Source: Oxytricha trifallax (lineage: Eukaryota > Ciliophora > Spirotrichea > Sporadotrichida > Oxytrichidae). Taken from it: 64,000 nt of DNA. The position numbers and the translations under genes are program-made. Below, one piece after another: positions 49,101-61,964 of this stretch. Position 1 is the stretch's first letter, and every line of letters starts with the position of its first letter. The stretch is taken from NCBI GenBank assembly GCA_000711775.1, contig ARYC01000552.1, positions 62,001-126,000 on the forward strand, in the 5' to 3' direction. Below the pieces are notes generated by a model, which saw nothing but the letters and a program-made list of their open reading frames with translations, had not been told where the DNA came from and did not search any database.

Positions 49101-52100
49101 TGAAATATAGAATTTCAATTCACATGACATGCTTTAAATAAGTTACATTTATATTTTAAATTAATTTTTCTAAACTTTAAATAATTTTTTTTTACAATTA
49201 ACCATAGAATTTGATAATAATTATATATTTAGATAATTTGTGGTATTTAATAACAAATAAGCGTTATAATTGAAAGGGTTGATTATAATCAGGATACACA
49301 TGATTTTAATTTTGTCACACTATCAGATGACTCACAACTATAGTTATAATCATTATTTGTAAATTTGTTATCTAATTATTTATATTCAAGCTTATAAGGG
49401 GGATGTCTCGAAAATTGAGGTTGTAAAGACCTTCATTAAAAGCTTAATCGACGAATTAAAATTCTATATTTGTAAATAGAATAATCGAAATTTAAATTGA
49501 TAAAAAATTATTTGTTAAATGACTCAGAAAACTTAACATTTTCTGGTTGTAAATCATAGTAAATTGAAAGTTTTAATATTTCTTTTATAATGGGAGTTAA
49601 TTTATTACTTACTAAAACTTATTAACTTAATTCAAGCAAGTCGGTATTAATAACGACGATATATAGAAAGTTCACTACTGTCAAAAATCCTAAACATATA
49701 AATAATTAGCATTTCTCAATCTCAATCAGTATAAATCCTAGATATTGATACTTCAGATAAAAAATTACATCTATAAAAGGTGGATCAATTCAATTTAATT
49801 AGGGAATCAGAGAAATTCCTTAAACTAGAAAATGGAGTTATTTATATATGTGTTGAGAACTAAAAACTTAGAAGATACTTGATTGATTTAAGTATAAATT
49901 TCAAATAGACTTTTACAAGAAAAAGAATCTAAAACCAAAAAAAAACTTTATTATATTATTTTTTTTTAAAGTGGTTTATAAGCTGTTTAAGAAAATATAA
50001 AAAATGAAAAAATTTAGTTAAATTTTATCATACATTCGGGAATAAAATAATAAAAGAGAAATAATGCATATTCAAATAAAAAAAGAAAGTTGTTGCTTTA
50101 ATTAAATTAATTAGTTTTAAGAAAAATACTACATAACAGTACATGCTACATTTGCAATATAAAGACTGCATAAAACCATTTATTAAACTCTTTTCAATTT
50201 TCAATTTTAAGGTGTTTAATAAGCCCTGAAAAACCAAAATCAGAACACAAGGAAAATTAAATTTTTGATAGGATATTTTAAGCATGTAAATTGATCAACA
50301 CCAAGTTACTATCAATGACATATTGAGATATGAAAAATTAATGAATGGTAAAACAGTTCTAGCTTTATCAAATTATATAGAATTTTCCCTGGCTTTAATT
50401 AAAAGTTCATTAAACTAACCATGTTTGGACTATAAACGATACATCAAATATTGGATCATTTTAATAATATTATGGATATATTTCAACAACAACTACTGTT
50501 AAGGAAAAGAAATCTGAGAAATTCAATATTATTGGCTTGAGAGTACTGTAAAATCATAAAAAGAAATAAAAAAATATAAGGGTTAGTATTAAGTCGTATG
50601 ATTTACGAAACCAACGAAATCAAAATGCAATAGGAATTTAAATTAATTATTTTGTCTATTTTTATTAAATATACTTCTTTAAATTATTCATTTTTTATAG
50701 ATCATTCAGTCTTATTTTTTGCTAATATTTTTTTTATATTTTTTATTGAGCATGCTCCATTAATATAAAATATATAATTTGAAATTAATATTGTATGAAA
50801 TGTATTTTAATTAAATTTGTTTTATTTTATTAATTTTTATAATACTTCGCCAATATTAGTCTATTTTTATCAAGTTTGCAGAATTGTCACTGACAATAGT
50901 TTGATCTTTGCAAGTAACTACCCAAAACCAGAATTTATGATTAATTATTAAGATCAAGCACTAATTCCAAGTGCGGTGCTTATCCTATTGGTTCAGGAAT
51001 ATTTGGTAAATTATCGCATTAAGACAAGAATATAAATCTGATCTTTTTACTCAATTGTATCTGGAAACTCTAGTGAAGATGCCAATATCAACCTAGGATC
51101 TTCAAGCAACAATATAATTGCAGCACAAGGTCCCTAATAGATATTCTCAAATTATGAATTAGATTTGAGAGTCTTAGAAAGTAAATAGCAACTGAAATTG
51201 TTAAGTAACATCGGAAAAATAATTAAAATCATTTGAGAATAAGATTTTTTTATTTTGTAGAATTTTTAGAGAGATTTCGATTTCTGTAACAAACTTTTTA
51301 ACTTATTGATTGAGTAGATTGAACAACTTCCTTAAACTTACATCTTTATTAAATAAATAAATTCATTTAATTTTAAATCTCATATAGTGGTAAGTATCAC
51401 TAACCTTAATTTCTTTACCACTACTATTTATCATTAACTGTGAAACCCTGATAAACTTACATATATTTTTAGGTTATGAAGCTTTAATTGGACTTTTGAT
51501 ATGGTCAATTCCTCTCAATCCAGAGAAGACTGTTCAAACTTTACTGCAGACTCTCTATTCTAAGATCTGCTTACAAAAAATACCATTATTACAAACAAGA
51601 GAAGCTATTACTTTCAGGACTAGATATAACATTAACTCCTATCCTTTCGACTTTAATTTAATCTCATATATTTTTGTGGTTAGAAAAGAATCACTTGATT
51701 AATCTCATTAATTCGTATCCCAAGAATCTTCAAGCAAAGTCATCTTGTCAGTTGAGCAAATCAGGAAGTTTAAATATGACTATCATTAAATCTACGAAGT
51801 GTAATTCAAGAGGCCAACTTAGGTAACTGACATAAAACTATTCTTAGCGAATTAAGAACAAGTTCAATTTAAGATAATTGTCAAGATCTTCTCAAATGAA
51901 GATGAAATGATTTATTACAACACCTTCGATGAGCAGATTTTCGCTTAACTAGCTTCAATGGCATACTAAAAGGTTGGACAAACTAATCCGTCAGATGATT
52001 GCCTACATATCAGCAATCTTAATTTTTCAGGTTTGGGATTAAAAGTCCTTATTGAATTTGGTCTGTCAAATAGCTCATTACCCAAGGGCTCTAAAAATAA

Positions 52101-52568
52101 ACCTCCTGATTCTATGATTGAAGTCTATGGTATTACTCTTATTATGGTAAAATATTATTAAATTAACACTACCATAAGTCTCATCTATTTCAACTTTCAT
52201 TATGAAATTAAATTTTAGAATATCTCAATATATTAAATTTAAACTTGACCAAAAGCTTTTAAGTGAACTTGCTACTTGGTCAGATTGAGTGGCAGCCCAG
52301 AGTTGACTTGGATTATTCAAGGACAAGTTTCCATATTCGAATGTAACTTTAGAAAAATTTAACTGCATTATTTAAAAATGTTTCAAAGTCTGTACCTGAT
52401 CTTGAGATCAATTTAATCTAAGATCCATTTGTCAAAAGCATCTTGCATTTAAATATTGAAACTATATGCAGGATTTCAGATATGAGTGAAAAAATAATTC
52501 AAATTAGTGAGCCATCAAGTCTTAGGGTTTTCTTTAGCTCTGTTTCAAAATTCTCCTTCATTTCTTGA
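46125..52568 (+). CDS. Large protein with UBA-like and zinc-finger segments, many breaks
   Basis: A chain of plus-strand blocks with TAA/TAG as Gln. LDSYELLYQEQSESEQKPDT and a helical region (46,240-47,100) come first, then PTQTNTIYDPISMAELGLVN and YGKLQFYQEFKVELENIFER (47,290-47,620). A WD-like strand LTGSKDGSINIWSSKLRL follows (47,700), then an acidic/Lys-rich linker (47,890-48,220). A UBA-like motif QEILNQMIMMGFGLEASKIS is at 48,320, and a C-x2-C..H-type finger YCCKVCDIPFKNEDSVLHH at 48,640. Weaker pieces run 48,800-51,000, and beta-rich pieces GNSSEDANINLGSSSNNIIA and QIYEVQFKRPTQVTDIKLF run 51,060-52,140, then EINLIQDPFVKSILHLN to TGA 52566-52568. Frame changes between blocks imply numerous introns/IESs. 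Ubiquitin-pathway role likely; family not identified. Confidence 0.55.
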
Positions 52569-52681
52569 TTTAGCCCATAGATTACAAGCATACCTTTGAG
52601 TTTAGTAGTAAGGTATGAGTTAAGTAATTGTATCTCGCTGGTTCTTAGAGACTATAGAATGATTGAAAAATTTCAAATATA

Positions 52682-53908
52682 TCATACTGATGGTAAATGA
52701 TTTGAGTTAACTTCCTCAGGCAAATCTCCTTTCCCCTGAGCAAATGGGTTGATTATGACGAAATATTCAGGCTCCTTGAATTTTACAGAGGGGTACCAAG
52801 TCTATCCAGCAGGGACCTTCTTAGCTCTTTCTTTAATGAATCGTCCGTTTAGCCAGAAGTTCAAATTAATTGCATAGCATAAAAATGATATTAATCTCAT
52901 AAGAAAATACTCTTGGTGTAGTGGTTCTAAATTATTAGACGACCTCCTCTTTTTAATTCTTATTCGAAACTCCAATCTCTAAATATAATAATTAACAATC
53001 GAGAAGGATTCGGCGAAGATTCATCACTAGCATTATAAAATTACGAGTACTTACACAGGGTTTGGCAACTTATTGGGCAGATTATTTCCCAGTAATGTAA
53101 AAACAAAATTTTTAATTATATAATGTACTCCTTCGCTGAAGGCTTTATTTGCTCTTGCTGTCTAGGACTGAAGCTTGGCCACAGCAGTGAAACCTAAAAA
53201 ACTTGGTTAATACATCATGAATTTAGATATAAAATTTTAGAATACTAACTGTGTGTATTTTAAGCATTAATTAATTAAAAATTAAAACAAATATCAAAGA
53301 TTATTTTTATAATGAATGTTTTCTCAGACGAGGGATAATTTCAATTTGATCACTCAAATGAATGACTTACCGGAGAGAGAAATCTCTATTCCACCTGAGG
53401 AGTTTGCGGGACAGAATCTGAGGCAGTCAGGCTCATGGAGGGTGTCGGTGGTGGTGTACTCTGGCTCATCGGCTCTGCGATCTGCTAATAAAAATAGTGC
53501 CAAGTACTGAGGGAGGCCTTTCGGGTTGGCCTCACTCACCACTACTCTTCTCTCGCTTTGGGTCTCTGCCAAACTCCTGAAACTTTATGATGAATGTTCT
53601 TTAGGATTCGCTGGGTGTGACTGAGACGAGTCTTTAAATAAATTAGAAAAATATGTAAATTTATCAAAATTACATGATTGGGAAAATCTTTCTATCCCAC
53701 TTTATTATAGTGAGTGCTTCGCTTCTTCACTTTGTGGTTTATCTGAAATAGAAATAATGATGGATGTTGCTCGGTCGCTTTATTTTCCTTGCTCACTTGC
53801 TGCAAAGAGGGTCTCCGTGAGAGGGTCGTAAGTTGCCCCTCTCACTCCTTTCTACACTGTTTCTGATTAAAGTTCGCTTGTTAAAGATACGCTAGTTAAT
53901 TATTGCAT
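52682..53908 (-). CDS. Unknown protein, three exons, GC-rich coding
   Basis: ATG 53906-53908 opens MQQLTSVSLTSELQSETVQ. The frame runs through GVRGATYDPLTETLFAASEQ, ERRVVVSEANPKGLPQYL and HEPDCLRFCPANSSGGIEIS to a GTAAGT donor at about 53,370. A TTTTTTAG acceptor continues in phase with FTAVAKLQSQTARANKAFSE and LLGNNLPNKLPNP. A second GTAAGT..ATTTAG intron leads to WSFEQELKRGGRLIIQ, and after one frame change to GRFIKERAKKVPAGQTWYP and EYFVIINPFAQGKGDLPE, stop 52682-52684. The AT-rich piece at 53,630-53,700 may be an IES that happens to stay in frame. Exon 1 is much richer in GC than its neighbours. No family recognised. It converges on the large plus-strand gene ending at 52,568. Confidence 0.65.
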
Positions 53909-54859
53909 TAATATATTAATTATAATTATAATCTTAACTTCATTCGCTATTTAAAAGTGGCAGCTGAGATTCACTCACTCATTATATCTTATACCACACA
54001 AAAAACGTATCTTATTTACTTATCGATAGTTTCACACAGTATTATAGAGATGAAATGAATTTTAGATATGATTGTTTTGATTTTAAAAATATTTACACAA
54101 TTTTTAGGGATTTTATAATGAATTCAGTAAAAATGTACATATTATAAATTAGGGAAACTTATGCTAAGAGTTTATAATCATAGTCAAGCCATTTATATAA
54201 TTAAACAAATAAAATGAATTTAGAATCTTTAATTTAATTATTGCTAAAGTCATATTATTTTTATAGATAAATGAGATTTACTATTATAATAATAAATCTT
54301 TGAATATATTTAGTCGAAATAATTTTATTGAAGATGTTATTAATCTTAGTTATAAATATTAGATATTTACTTTATGCTTTTCATTTGATTATTTAATATC
54401 AATCTAATTTATTGATCAAGTTATGCTTAAAATTTTCTCTAAACTTTGTCTTAATCAATACCAATTTAAACTTAAAGTATAATTAACAGACCGGACTTAC
54501 TTGAATATTGTCGTATTTAATTATGAAAAAATATTATCAGCTCATTTACTAATCATTTATAATTTAGGATTAAGTAGTTATTCAACCAATAATAATATTA
54601 TTAGTAACTTAAATAAGTAGATGCCTGCATTTATTTATTTAAGTTACCAATAATATTATTAATCTTACTCTCAAAATTTAATTATTGTTTCTATTTTTTC
54701 TTATATCTCAATAAAATTTTAATATATTTCTTGACATTTAATTTCAACATTCATATATCATATACAAACTTTATTTAAATATTATATAAATTTAGTTTCC
54801 TAAATTAAAATAAATGCAGATAAATTTAATTAATAAATTAAGAGAAATTTCATTACAAA
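53909..54859. other. AT-rich intergenic region between divergent genes
   Basis: About 950 bp between the minus-strand unknown gene and the Rab gene, which diverge from it, so both promoters should lie here. No defined motif is visible. It holds one short palindrome at 54,588-54,665. Confidence 0.55.
54588..54665. repeat. Short inverted repeat (about 36-bp arms)
   Basis: The left arm AATAATATTATTAGTAACTT... and right arm ...AAGTTACCAATAATATTATT are inverted copies with one or a few mismatches, separated by only a few bases (CCTG). It could form a hairpin or cruciform, or be the remnant of a tiny MITE. Confidence 0.7.
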
Positions 54860-55898
54860 ATGACAGAAATAGAATTGAAGGAAAAATACGATTTGCTATT
54901 CAAATATATCATCATAGGGGACACTAGTGTGGGCAAATCATGCATCCTTCATTAATACCTTAGGAATAAGTGTAAGACTATACACGATTAATTTTATTTA
55001 ATTACACTTTATCATACTTATTCATTGATATTACTTCGAATGTATATTGATACAACTCATTCATGCTTATAATATGGCATAATATTAGCAATTAAAAGAC
55101 ATAGTTACTCTTATATAAAGATAGAATTTTCAATAAATATTTTAGTTTAACAAAGTACTAACATTTATAGTTAACTCAAATTCAAAGCATACTATTGGAG
55201 TGGAATTTGGGATGAAATACCTGAGAGTTAATGATTAAATTATCAAGATATAAATATGGGACACAGCAGGGCAAGAGCGATATAAATCTGTCACTAGAGG
55301 GTATTTTAGGGGCAGTCTGGGAGTAATTATAGTTTATGATGTTACAAAGTAAGTATCTCCTATATTTTTTATTACGATTCATTGCATCTTTAATGAAATA
55401 TTACAACTATGATAGAAAATTGGATTATTTAAACCATTTGAATATTAGTTTGGAGTCATATCAGCATGTATAATCTTGGCTTAATGAAGCTAGGTAATAT
55501 TCTCGCTAAGAGGCAACTTTTATACTAGTCGGAAATAAAAAAGATTAGGAATCAAGTAGAGTGGTTGAAATGACCGAAGCAGCTAAATTTGCTTAAGAAA
55601 ATGGTAAATTAGTAATCTCTAAATTCAGAAATATCTCAACTTGTTATTATTACTTTCTATAAAACTTCAAATACTAAATCCAATATATGTAGAATGCTTG
55701 TTTATTGAGACATCTGCTCTGAACGGCGATAACGTAGAAGAAGTATTCAATAAAGTGACGCATACAATAATTTACAAAATTGAGAGTGGCGAAATTCCTG
55801 ATGACCTGATTGTAAATAATAAAAAGTCTTCCAATATAGTTGTGGATTCATAAAGAGATGATCCAAGCAAGAAACCAGCTGGGTAGTTATGCTGTTGA
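54860..55898 (+). CDS. Rab-family small GTPase (Rab4/Rab14/Rab2-like)
   Basis: Rab GTPases switch between GDP and GTP forms to direct vesicle traffic. ATG 54860 opens [20 protein letters not shown]. The P-loop is GDTSVGKSC (about residues 20-28), switch I THR lies in [33 protein letters not shown] is the G3/switch II motif, GNKKD is G4 and ETSALNG is G5. The C-terminus is AGQLCC then TGA 55896-55898, a di-cysteine geranylgeranylation signal. Exons are separated by about 55,0xx-55,170, 55,348-55,450 and 55,600-55,690. The largest gap (about 195 bp) is long for an intron here and may include an IES. The switch sequence is closest in character to Rab4/14/2, but the paralogue cannot be fixed by eye. 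Confidence 0.92.
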
Positions 55899-56027
55899 CA
55901 TTAAATTCTAGTATAGAGATGAAGAGAAATTAATAAATATATGATTGGGTGTAATATAGGTTTGATTGAAGCATTAATTTTATGATTAAATTTTAATTAT
56001 TCGTTTAAATGTTATAATTTGATTAAA

Positions 56028-59000
56028 ATGTCCAAACAACTAACTTAAAATCAACTGACATAATTAAGAGCGCTGGGCGCTGAAGTTCTAAGTCTAATTG
56101 CAGCTGGAGAGCGTTAGGCTTTATTATTAATTTTAATTTATTTATTCATAATTTAAAATTTAGATAAGGCTGAAATAATAAGAAAAGTAACATTCGAACT
56201 TCCTGATTTCAGGGCGTATGATATTTTTAACTTAATTTCAAAGTCAAGTCAAAGTTAAAACGCAAATTCTTAATATTTCGAATAAATTAAAAGCTAATCA
56301 CAAATACTAAATAAAGAAAACATGTCATCAATTCTTTAACATTAACTACCAAGTGATAAACCTTAAAATTAACATGAAATAGTAATAGATGACAGGTCAC
56401 TGTTTTGTTTCTTTAAGAAAGCTTTTCAACCAGAAATATTGGAAAGTGATATATTAGATAGTGAAAGCAAGTTTTTAATTAAAATTACTGATACTCAAAA
56501 TTCAGGAACAGTTCAATATGAAGAGTAAGTAACAGCAATTTTATGCAATATTTATCTCTAATTTTTTACATTCTAATTGCATAAAATCTAATTATTTTTA
56601 GTTTATTCTTAAATTAATTAGTCATTGATTGTTAAAAATATGACTTAAAATAAAAAAATAAAATCTCTGGCGTATTTTAATTTCTAGTTATTAACCAACT
56701 AAATTATTTTATAGTTTCTTATCATTTATATTACCAAGAACTAAGAAGAAATTCTCAAAAAACATTCTCAAAAAAGTGAGAAAACATTTAAATCCATCAA
56801 GTTAGAAATCTTATGATGCAATATGTTCGATTGGAAGATTGTTTGAAAAAGAAGTCGAAATCTTAAGACTGATTTAAGCTTAAATAAAAAAGTATCAGAG
56901 AAAATATAAAAATGAGCTCTAAATTAGTGATCTGTTCTCTGCTATGGATCTCAAATGTACAGGCAGGTTGACTAAGAAATAGTAATTTAAATAAAATTCT
57001 TTATAAACTTATTTGCATAGAATGAGACAGCTGATTGAAATAAATGGAGGGTATCAAGTGCAGGATATAGATATTTTGGCGATTTTGAGACGTTTAGATA
57101 CAGACAATGATGGCGAAATATCATTCTCAGATTTCTTCTAAAATATTCTACCCTACTTCCTATTCACACAGCCAGAATTAACTAAAACCCAAAAACGTAC
57201 GAAATCTCAGGCTGATTAAAGCCTAATTAACAGGTCTTATGTAGGTGCTAAAATCCAAAATTCATCTAATTCTGCAGTGGTTGGTATAAAATAAATTAGT
57301 AAATCAGTTAACAAGAGAAATACTGGAATTTAAAAACTTAGAGTTTAATAGTAGCAGACTACAGAGCAGACCTATGAAGATTTCATGCATCAGTAGAATG
57401 AAAATTTTATTGAGTAAAATCGAAAATGTTTGAAGGTAACAGTTCTAAATGATACAAGGCAATCAAGGTTTAATGCTTCTTAAGATAGCTAATTTGGGGA
57501 TATTACAAATCAAACTATGCGAACTGACGATGAATACACTAATAAAAATATAGCTAAGTCATTTGATAATGTCCGTATTCCTGGGAAAATTATTAAGAAT
57601 AAATAAGTCAATAGCTCGATTTTACATCACTCAATAATTTAAATTAATTGTGACGTTTATATTTAATACTCAAAGATAGGGTCTCATTCTTAATCAGTTC
57701 AAATTCATGATTCATCACCATCAGTGATAAACATAAGCACTAATGAAATTAGATTTCATCGATAATAATAATAATTTAGCAATAGTTTCTATCTAGAAAA
57801 TAAATTAGATCACTCTCCTTCCATCTATTAATAGGTGATAAACGAGAGTACGAGTAAAGTCCACTTTTCCAATCAATGATATATTTATTACACTTTTGAA
57901 GTATTAATATTAGAGTTATTCTAAAAATTGCTTTCTAATAAATTAATATAAATCAAAGCAACTTAAGTTCAGGAACAAAAATGTAACTTCAGCCTAGCAT
58001 TTTCTCACTGGAGTAATCCTACTTACAATCCCCGGACTTAGACTAGTACTATAATTAATCTAAGCAAAATTAATTGCCAAATAATTACTAATAGGAAAAT
58101 AGTTAATTCAATGATACTTATAACAATCGATATGATAGAGAAGGAGATATTAATGTATCTGTTCATGAGATCAAGCTGTTTTAGAATCGTAGAATTTAGA
58201 ATAAAACATCACATTAATATTTATAAAATTTAAATAATAGAGAAATCAAATATATCGAATATGTTAGTGCGTATTTAAACTATCATACTTAAATATTAAT
58301 ATATTATTAATAATACTCGGGAAATGAGGGCTAAAGCACAAAACAGTAATATGTTTAGAATTAAATCCAAAATATGAGTCCAATCAATCCAAGAAATAGA
58401 GGAAAGTCACTAGTAAATTTACCTCCCCTTCTTATGAAATTTTTCCATGATTGAGTTTTACTTATTTTTAAATTTTAAGATATTTTTACAGACAAATGTA
58501 TTTATTGATTCGAATTATTATTTTACATAAAAGATTGCGTGGACTTTGACAGAATAATAGAAATAGATAAGCAAGAATTAGTACTCTAGCAAGACTACAA
58601 TATTTACTTGATCTATCGATTATTCACTGGGGGTTCAGGAAATTTATCACTATAAATTTTGAAAGATTTATTGGGTTCCCATTTTGATCTCACTTTTAAT
58701 TATGAGGAGATCAGACAGGCTATATCATAATAAAATATATACATGAATGATTGTTGCCTTCAAAAACTAAATAATTGAGATATTAAAAAATTAATGTGGT
58801 ATATCAAGATAGTTGCCTGAATTAGGAAAAGATCAAAATATCCGCTATAGTGAATTTATTATTTTACTTCTCCCAAAGAATTCAGAATTCGCATAGTATA
58901 TCAATAAAAAGACTAAACAAGACTTTATGAGTTCTCTATTATATTTTAATTAAATGATTTGCATAATTAATACACTTTTTACTCTAAGCTAAATTTTAAT

Positions 59001-59446
59001 TAAATATATAATTTTTAAGTCTCATACAAGCTCAACAAAATATTTAGACCAGGAAGAAGATTTAATGCGATAAGGTATTTCAGAGGTAACGCACCTGAAA
59101 TTACGAAAGCTTTTTGAAGATATGATAATTCTTGAAAGTGAATTGGAAAAATTAAGAGTCAGGTTGACAATGGAAGTTGGGGAGAGGGACCTAAAAGAGA
59201 TATTTAGGGGACTTGACAGGGGATAGAAGGGTCATGCACTAATTGATGATTATTTGGAGTTTTTCAAGTTGAACTATAATGGGGAGCTGCCATTCTCTGC
59301 TGACGATATACACTATAATAATATAAACCATAGATTTTAAAATTGTTCTTAAATTATACTTGTTCAAGAGACATGATAGATACAGATGTGGCAAGGTTCT
59401 GGAAGTAGATTTTATAAAAGAAATCGTTCCTTATATACATTTTTGA
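56028..59446 (+). CDS. EF-hand calcium-binding protein
   Basis: ATG 56028 opens MSKQLTQNQLTQLRALGAEV. A helical N-terminal part (KVTFELPDFRAYDIFNLI, FFKKAFQPEILESDILDSES) is followed by a first EF-hand-like loop SDLFSAMDLKCTGRLTKKQ (about 56,940), then a canonical one, LRRLDTDNDGEISFSDFFQN (57,080), with D-x-D-x-D-G-x-I-x-x-x-D/E spacing. A long Gln/Asn/Ser-rich stretch follows (57,200-58,450). The C-terminal part has degenerate EF-hands: LGKDQNIRYSEFIILLL (58,840), FRGLDRGQKGHALIDDYLEF (59,210) and LFKRHDRYRCGKVLEVDFIK (59,370), stop TGA 59444-59446. Introns or IESs split it near 56,530-56,700, 56,980-57,010, 57,890-57,950, 58,450-58,520 and 58,770-58,800. Such proteins serve calcium signalling or cortical structure in ciliates; the partner is unknown. 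Confidence 0.8.
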
Positions 59447-59569
59447 ATTAATAAATAATTTTTTGTATCGTATCCAAACGTAACTAGTGACTGGTTCGAT
59501 TTTAATGATAATGAGGAATGATAATGATTTATATAATGATTAAGGGTAAATACCTGTAAGAACTTTTAA

Positions 59570-61914
59570 ATGAAACCCAGCAGTCTCAGATCCCAATCTG
59601 TAGTAGAGAGTGTGCGATCTGCCTCTGAGAGACACTAAAGTGTAACATCTCTAGAAAAACCTGACGCAGACTCGACCATAATCTAGCCCATGACAGGTGA
59701 AGAAAAACGGCTAATTGTCATCATTCTTATTTCCGTTTGTTTTACTTGGACTCTTTATGGAAACATTCAATAAAATCCACAAAACTATTAAAATTATGAA
59801 TTATATAAAACGAGATAAACAAGGGGCCTTCCTTAAATCGATATTTTCTGATAAATAATTGGGGATTTCAACTTTTTATCCACCATTTAGACTTGAACAT
59901 CACAAATCAATATCTGACACATAAGTAGGCATAGTCTTAGCGTAATAATAACATTCTATTGTGAACTTTATTTTAGGATGTTTGAAGGTGGAGTGCTAAT
60001 CACATCGCCCTTGATAGGAATGTCCCTATCAAATGTTGGCAGAAAGAATTATATTATAATAGGTTACATAAGTTGTATTATTGCCTCAACTGGCTTTGGA
60101 CTTCTAGTTTACATAGAAAATGAGTAAGAATTTCACTTTATTTTTTTTTAATAAATTCTATTTATAGCATTACTTTTTTTATTGTATCTATATTTCTGAG
60201 AATTCTCCAAGGATTTGGTGACGCTTGTGTCAGTAATAAAACCTAAAACTAATTCAATCATATAAGTTAATGATATTGAAAAGTCTTTTAAACATTTTAA
60301 AAGCAAACAAAAAATCTAAGACTTTGGTAGTTTGCAATAATTTATTTTATCAATTTTCAATGTGTTAAGATAATGGTTTTAAATGCTTGTAAGTTTTATT
60401 GAATTTCAAAAAGTCTTATTTATAAATTTTGAATTTAGGTCTCTCTTTGGTATCTTCAGAATTCCCCACAAGAAGAGAATAATTTTATGGTTATACTGAG
60501 TCGGCCTTGGGCACAGGTCTTATGCTAGGACCTGTCATAGGTCAAGCGCTATACACTGCCTTAGATTTCGAGTATACTTTCTACTGCACAACAGGCATTC
60601 TTTGCATGCCTTTAATTTTGGTGATATTTCTGATACCTAACAAAATGAATCGCTCTGATGAGGACAGAGCTGACAGTATGACCTCCTCGCAAAGATTGTA
60701 AAATTAAAAGAAAATTACTTTGAAAATGCTCCTTAAAAATAAAAGAGTCATGATGGCAAGTATATCATCTATTTTTGCAATGATATTCATGCTGTTCTAT
60801 GATACTATTCTATCAGATCAGCTTATAGAGGTCGGGCTGGATAAGAATCTTGTCGGTAAGAGATGATATGAAATTAATTTTTATTTTAGGATACTTATTT
60901 GCACTCATTTGTCTAGTCTACACTTATTTAAAGATATATTAATGCATTAAAATATATACACCCTATGTTCACCTATCGTTGGTCATTTTAGTTAAAAAAT
61001 TAAGAAAATCTATATAACACAAGCAGCTTTCATTTTTGCTTCAATATCTCTCTTTTTCTTCGGACCCTCTAAGCTTTTGCACTTCCCTGAGTAAGATTCA
61101 TGAGCTCTTTTTATTTTTAATTTTTAGTTCCCTGACATTTATGATAATTGGAATGGTCCTCCTAGGTTTCTCCTGTTCTCTTATTTTCGTGCCACTCCTT
61201 CCAGAGATAATCGATGCAGTATAAGACAAAGAAAACATAGGTGAAAATAATGAGCTTAATGACAAAGCTTCAAGTCTCTTTAACATGTCTTATGCAATAG
61301 GGTGTCTTATTGCCCCGATCCTTGGCGGTGCATTCAATGATAGCTATAAATATCGAACTACTTGCGACATTTTTGCAGTTTCAGCTGCAACCTTTGCAGT
61401 TATATATTTCTTCATAAATCTTCTCCCAAACATCATAGAAAGTAGATAGAAGAAAGTGTACAAAGCTAAGTATTAAGGAATAGTAAAAAAAGATAAATTA
61501 AGCATGAATTTTTATGATTCCAGTGCTATGATAATGTAAATTAAATGATTCATTTAGCATTTTCTCATTGAATATTACCTTTAAATGTAAGAATAGACAA
61601 GTACAAGTCAACTATGATCATCGAAATCCGCAACATACTATGATAAGAGCTACGAATCAGAAAAATGGGGATTTATGGCAAAGAGCAAATTGACTGGAGG
61701 AGACACTTCAATGGGAGCAGATGGAACAGCACTGCCACCTTAACTAGTTGGAATGAATAGCTCTAATCTTCTTGTGAAGTCATTCGACTTGAAAGATAAG
61801 GAAGCCGGGAGTCCTGTCAATAACTATCATAAGAAATTTTATAATCATTAATTATACGTCAAGCAACGTATAGGGGAACCTCGCCAATTAAAACTTCAAC
61901 CTTTTATATTATGA
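59570..61914 (+). CDS. Major facilitator superfamily transporter (SLC18B1-like)
   Basis: ATG 59570 opens a Ser-rich cytosolic N-terminus (MKPSSLRSQSVVESVRSA). Then follow membrane helices: LIVIILISVCFTWTLYGN, MFEGGVLITSPLIGMSLSNV with the G-x-x-x-x-x-G-R-(R/K) loop-2-3 motif (NVGRKN), YIIIGYISCIIASTGFGLLV, and FLRILQGFGDACVS (60,200). After these come EFPTRREQFYGYTESALGTG (60,470) and LMLGPVIGQALYTALDFEY, the antiporter-type motif C region seen in vesicular amine/polyamine transporters. The second half has YLFALICLVYTYLK, FASISLFFFGPSKLL and MIIGMVLLGFSCSLIFVPL. An amphipathic Lys-rich tail ends at TGA 61912-61914. At least six short GT..AG introns are visible, e.g. 60,857-60,889 and 61,092-61,127. 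Substrate unknown; polyamines or amines by analogy only. Confidence 0.85.
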
Positions 61915-61964
61915 GCTGTGTTAAAACTAATTGATACTCCTATTCTTGCTACCTGAGGTTGAGT

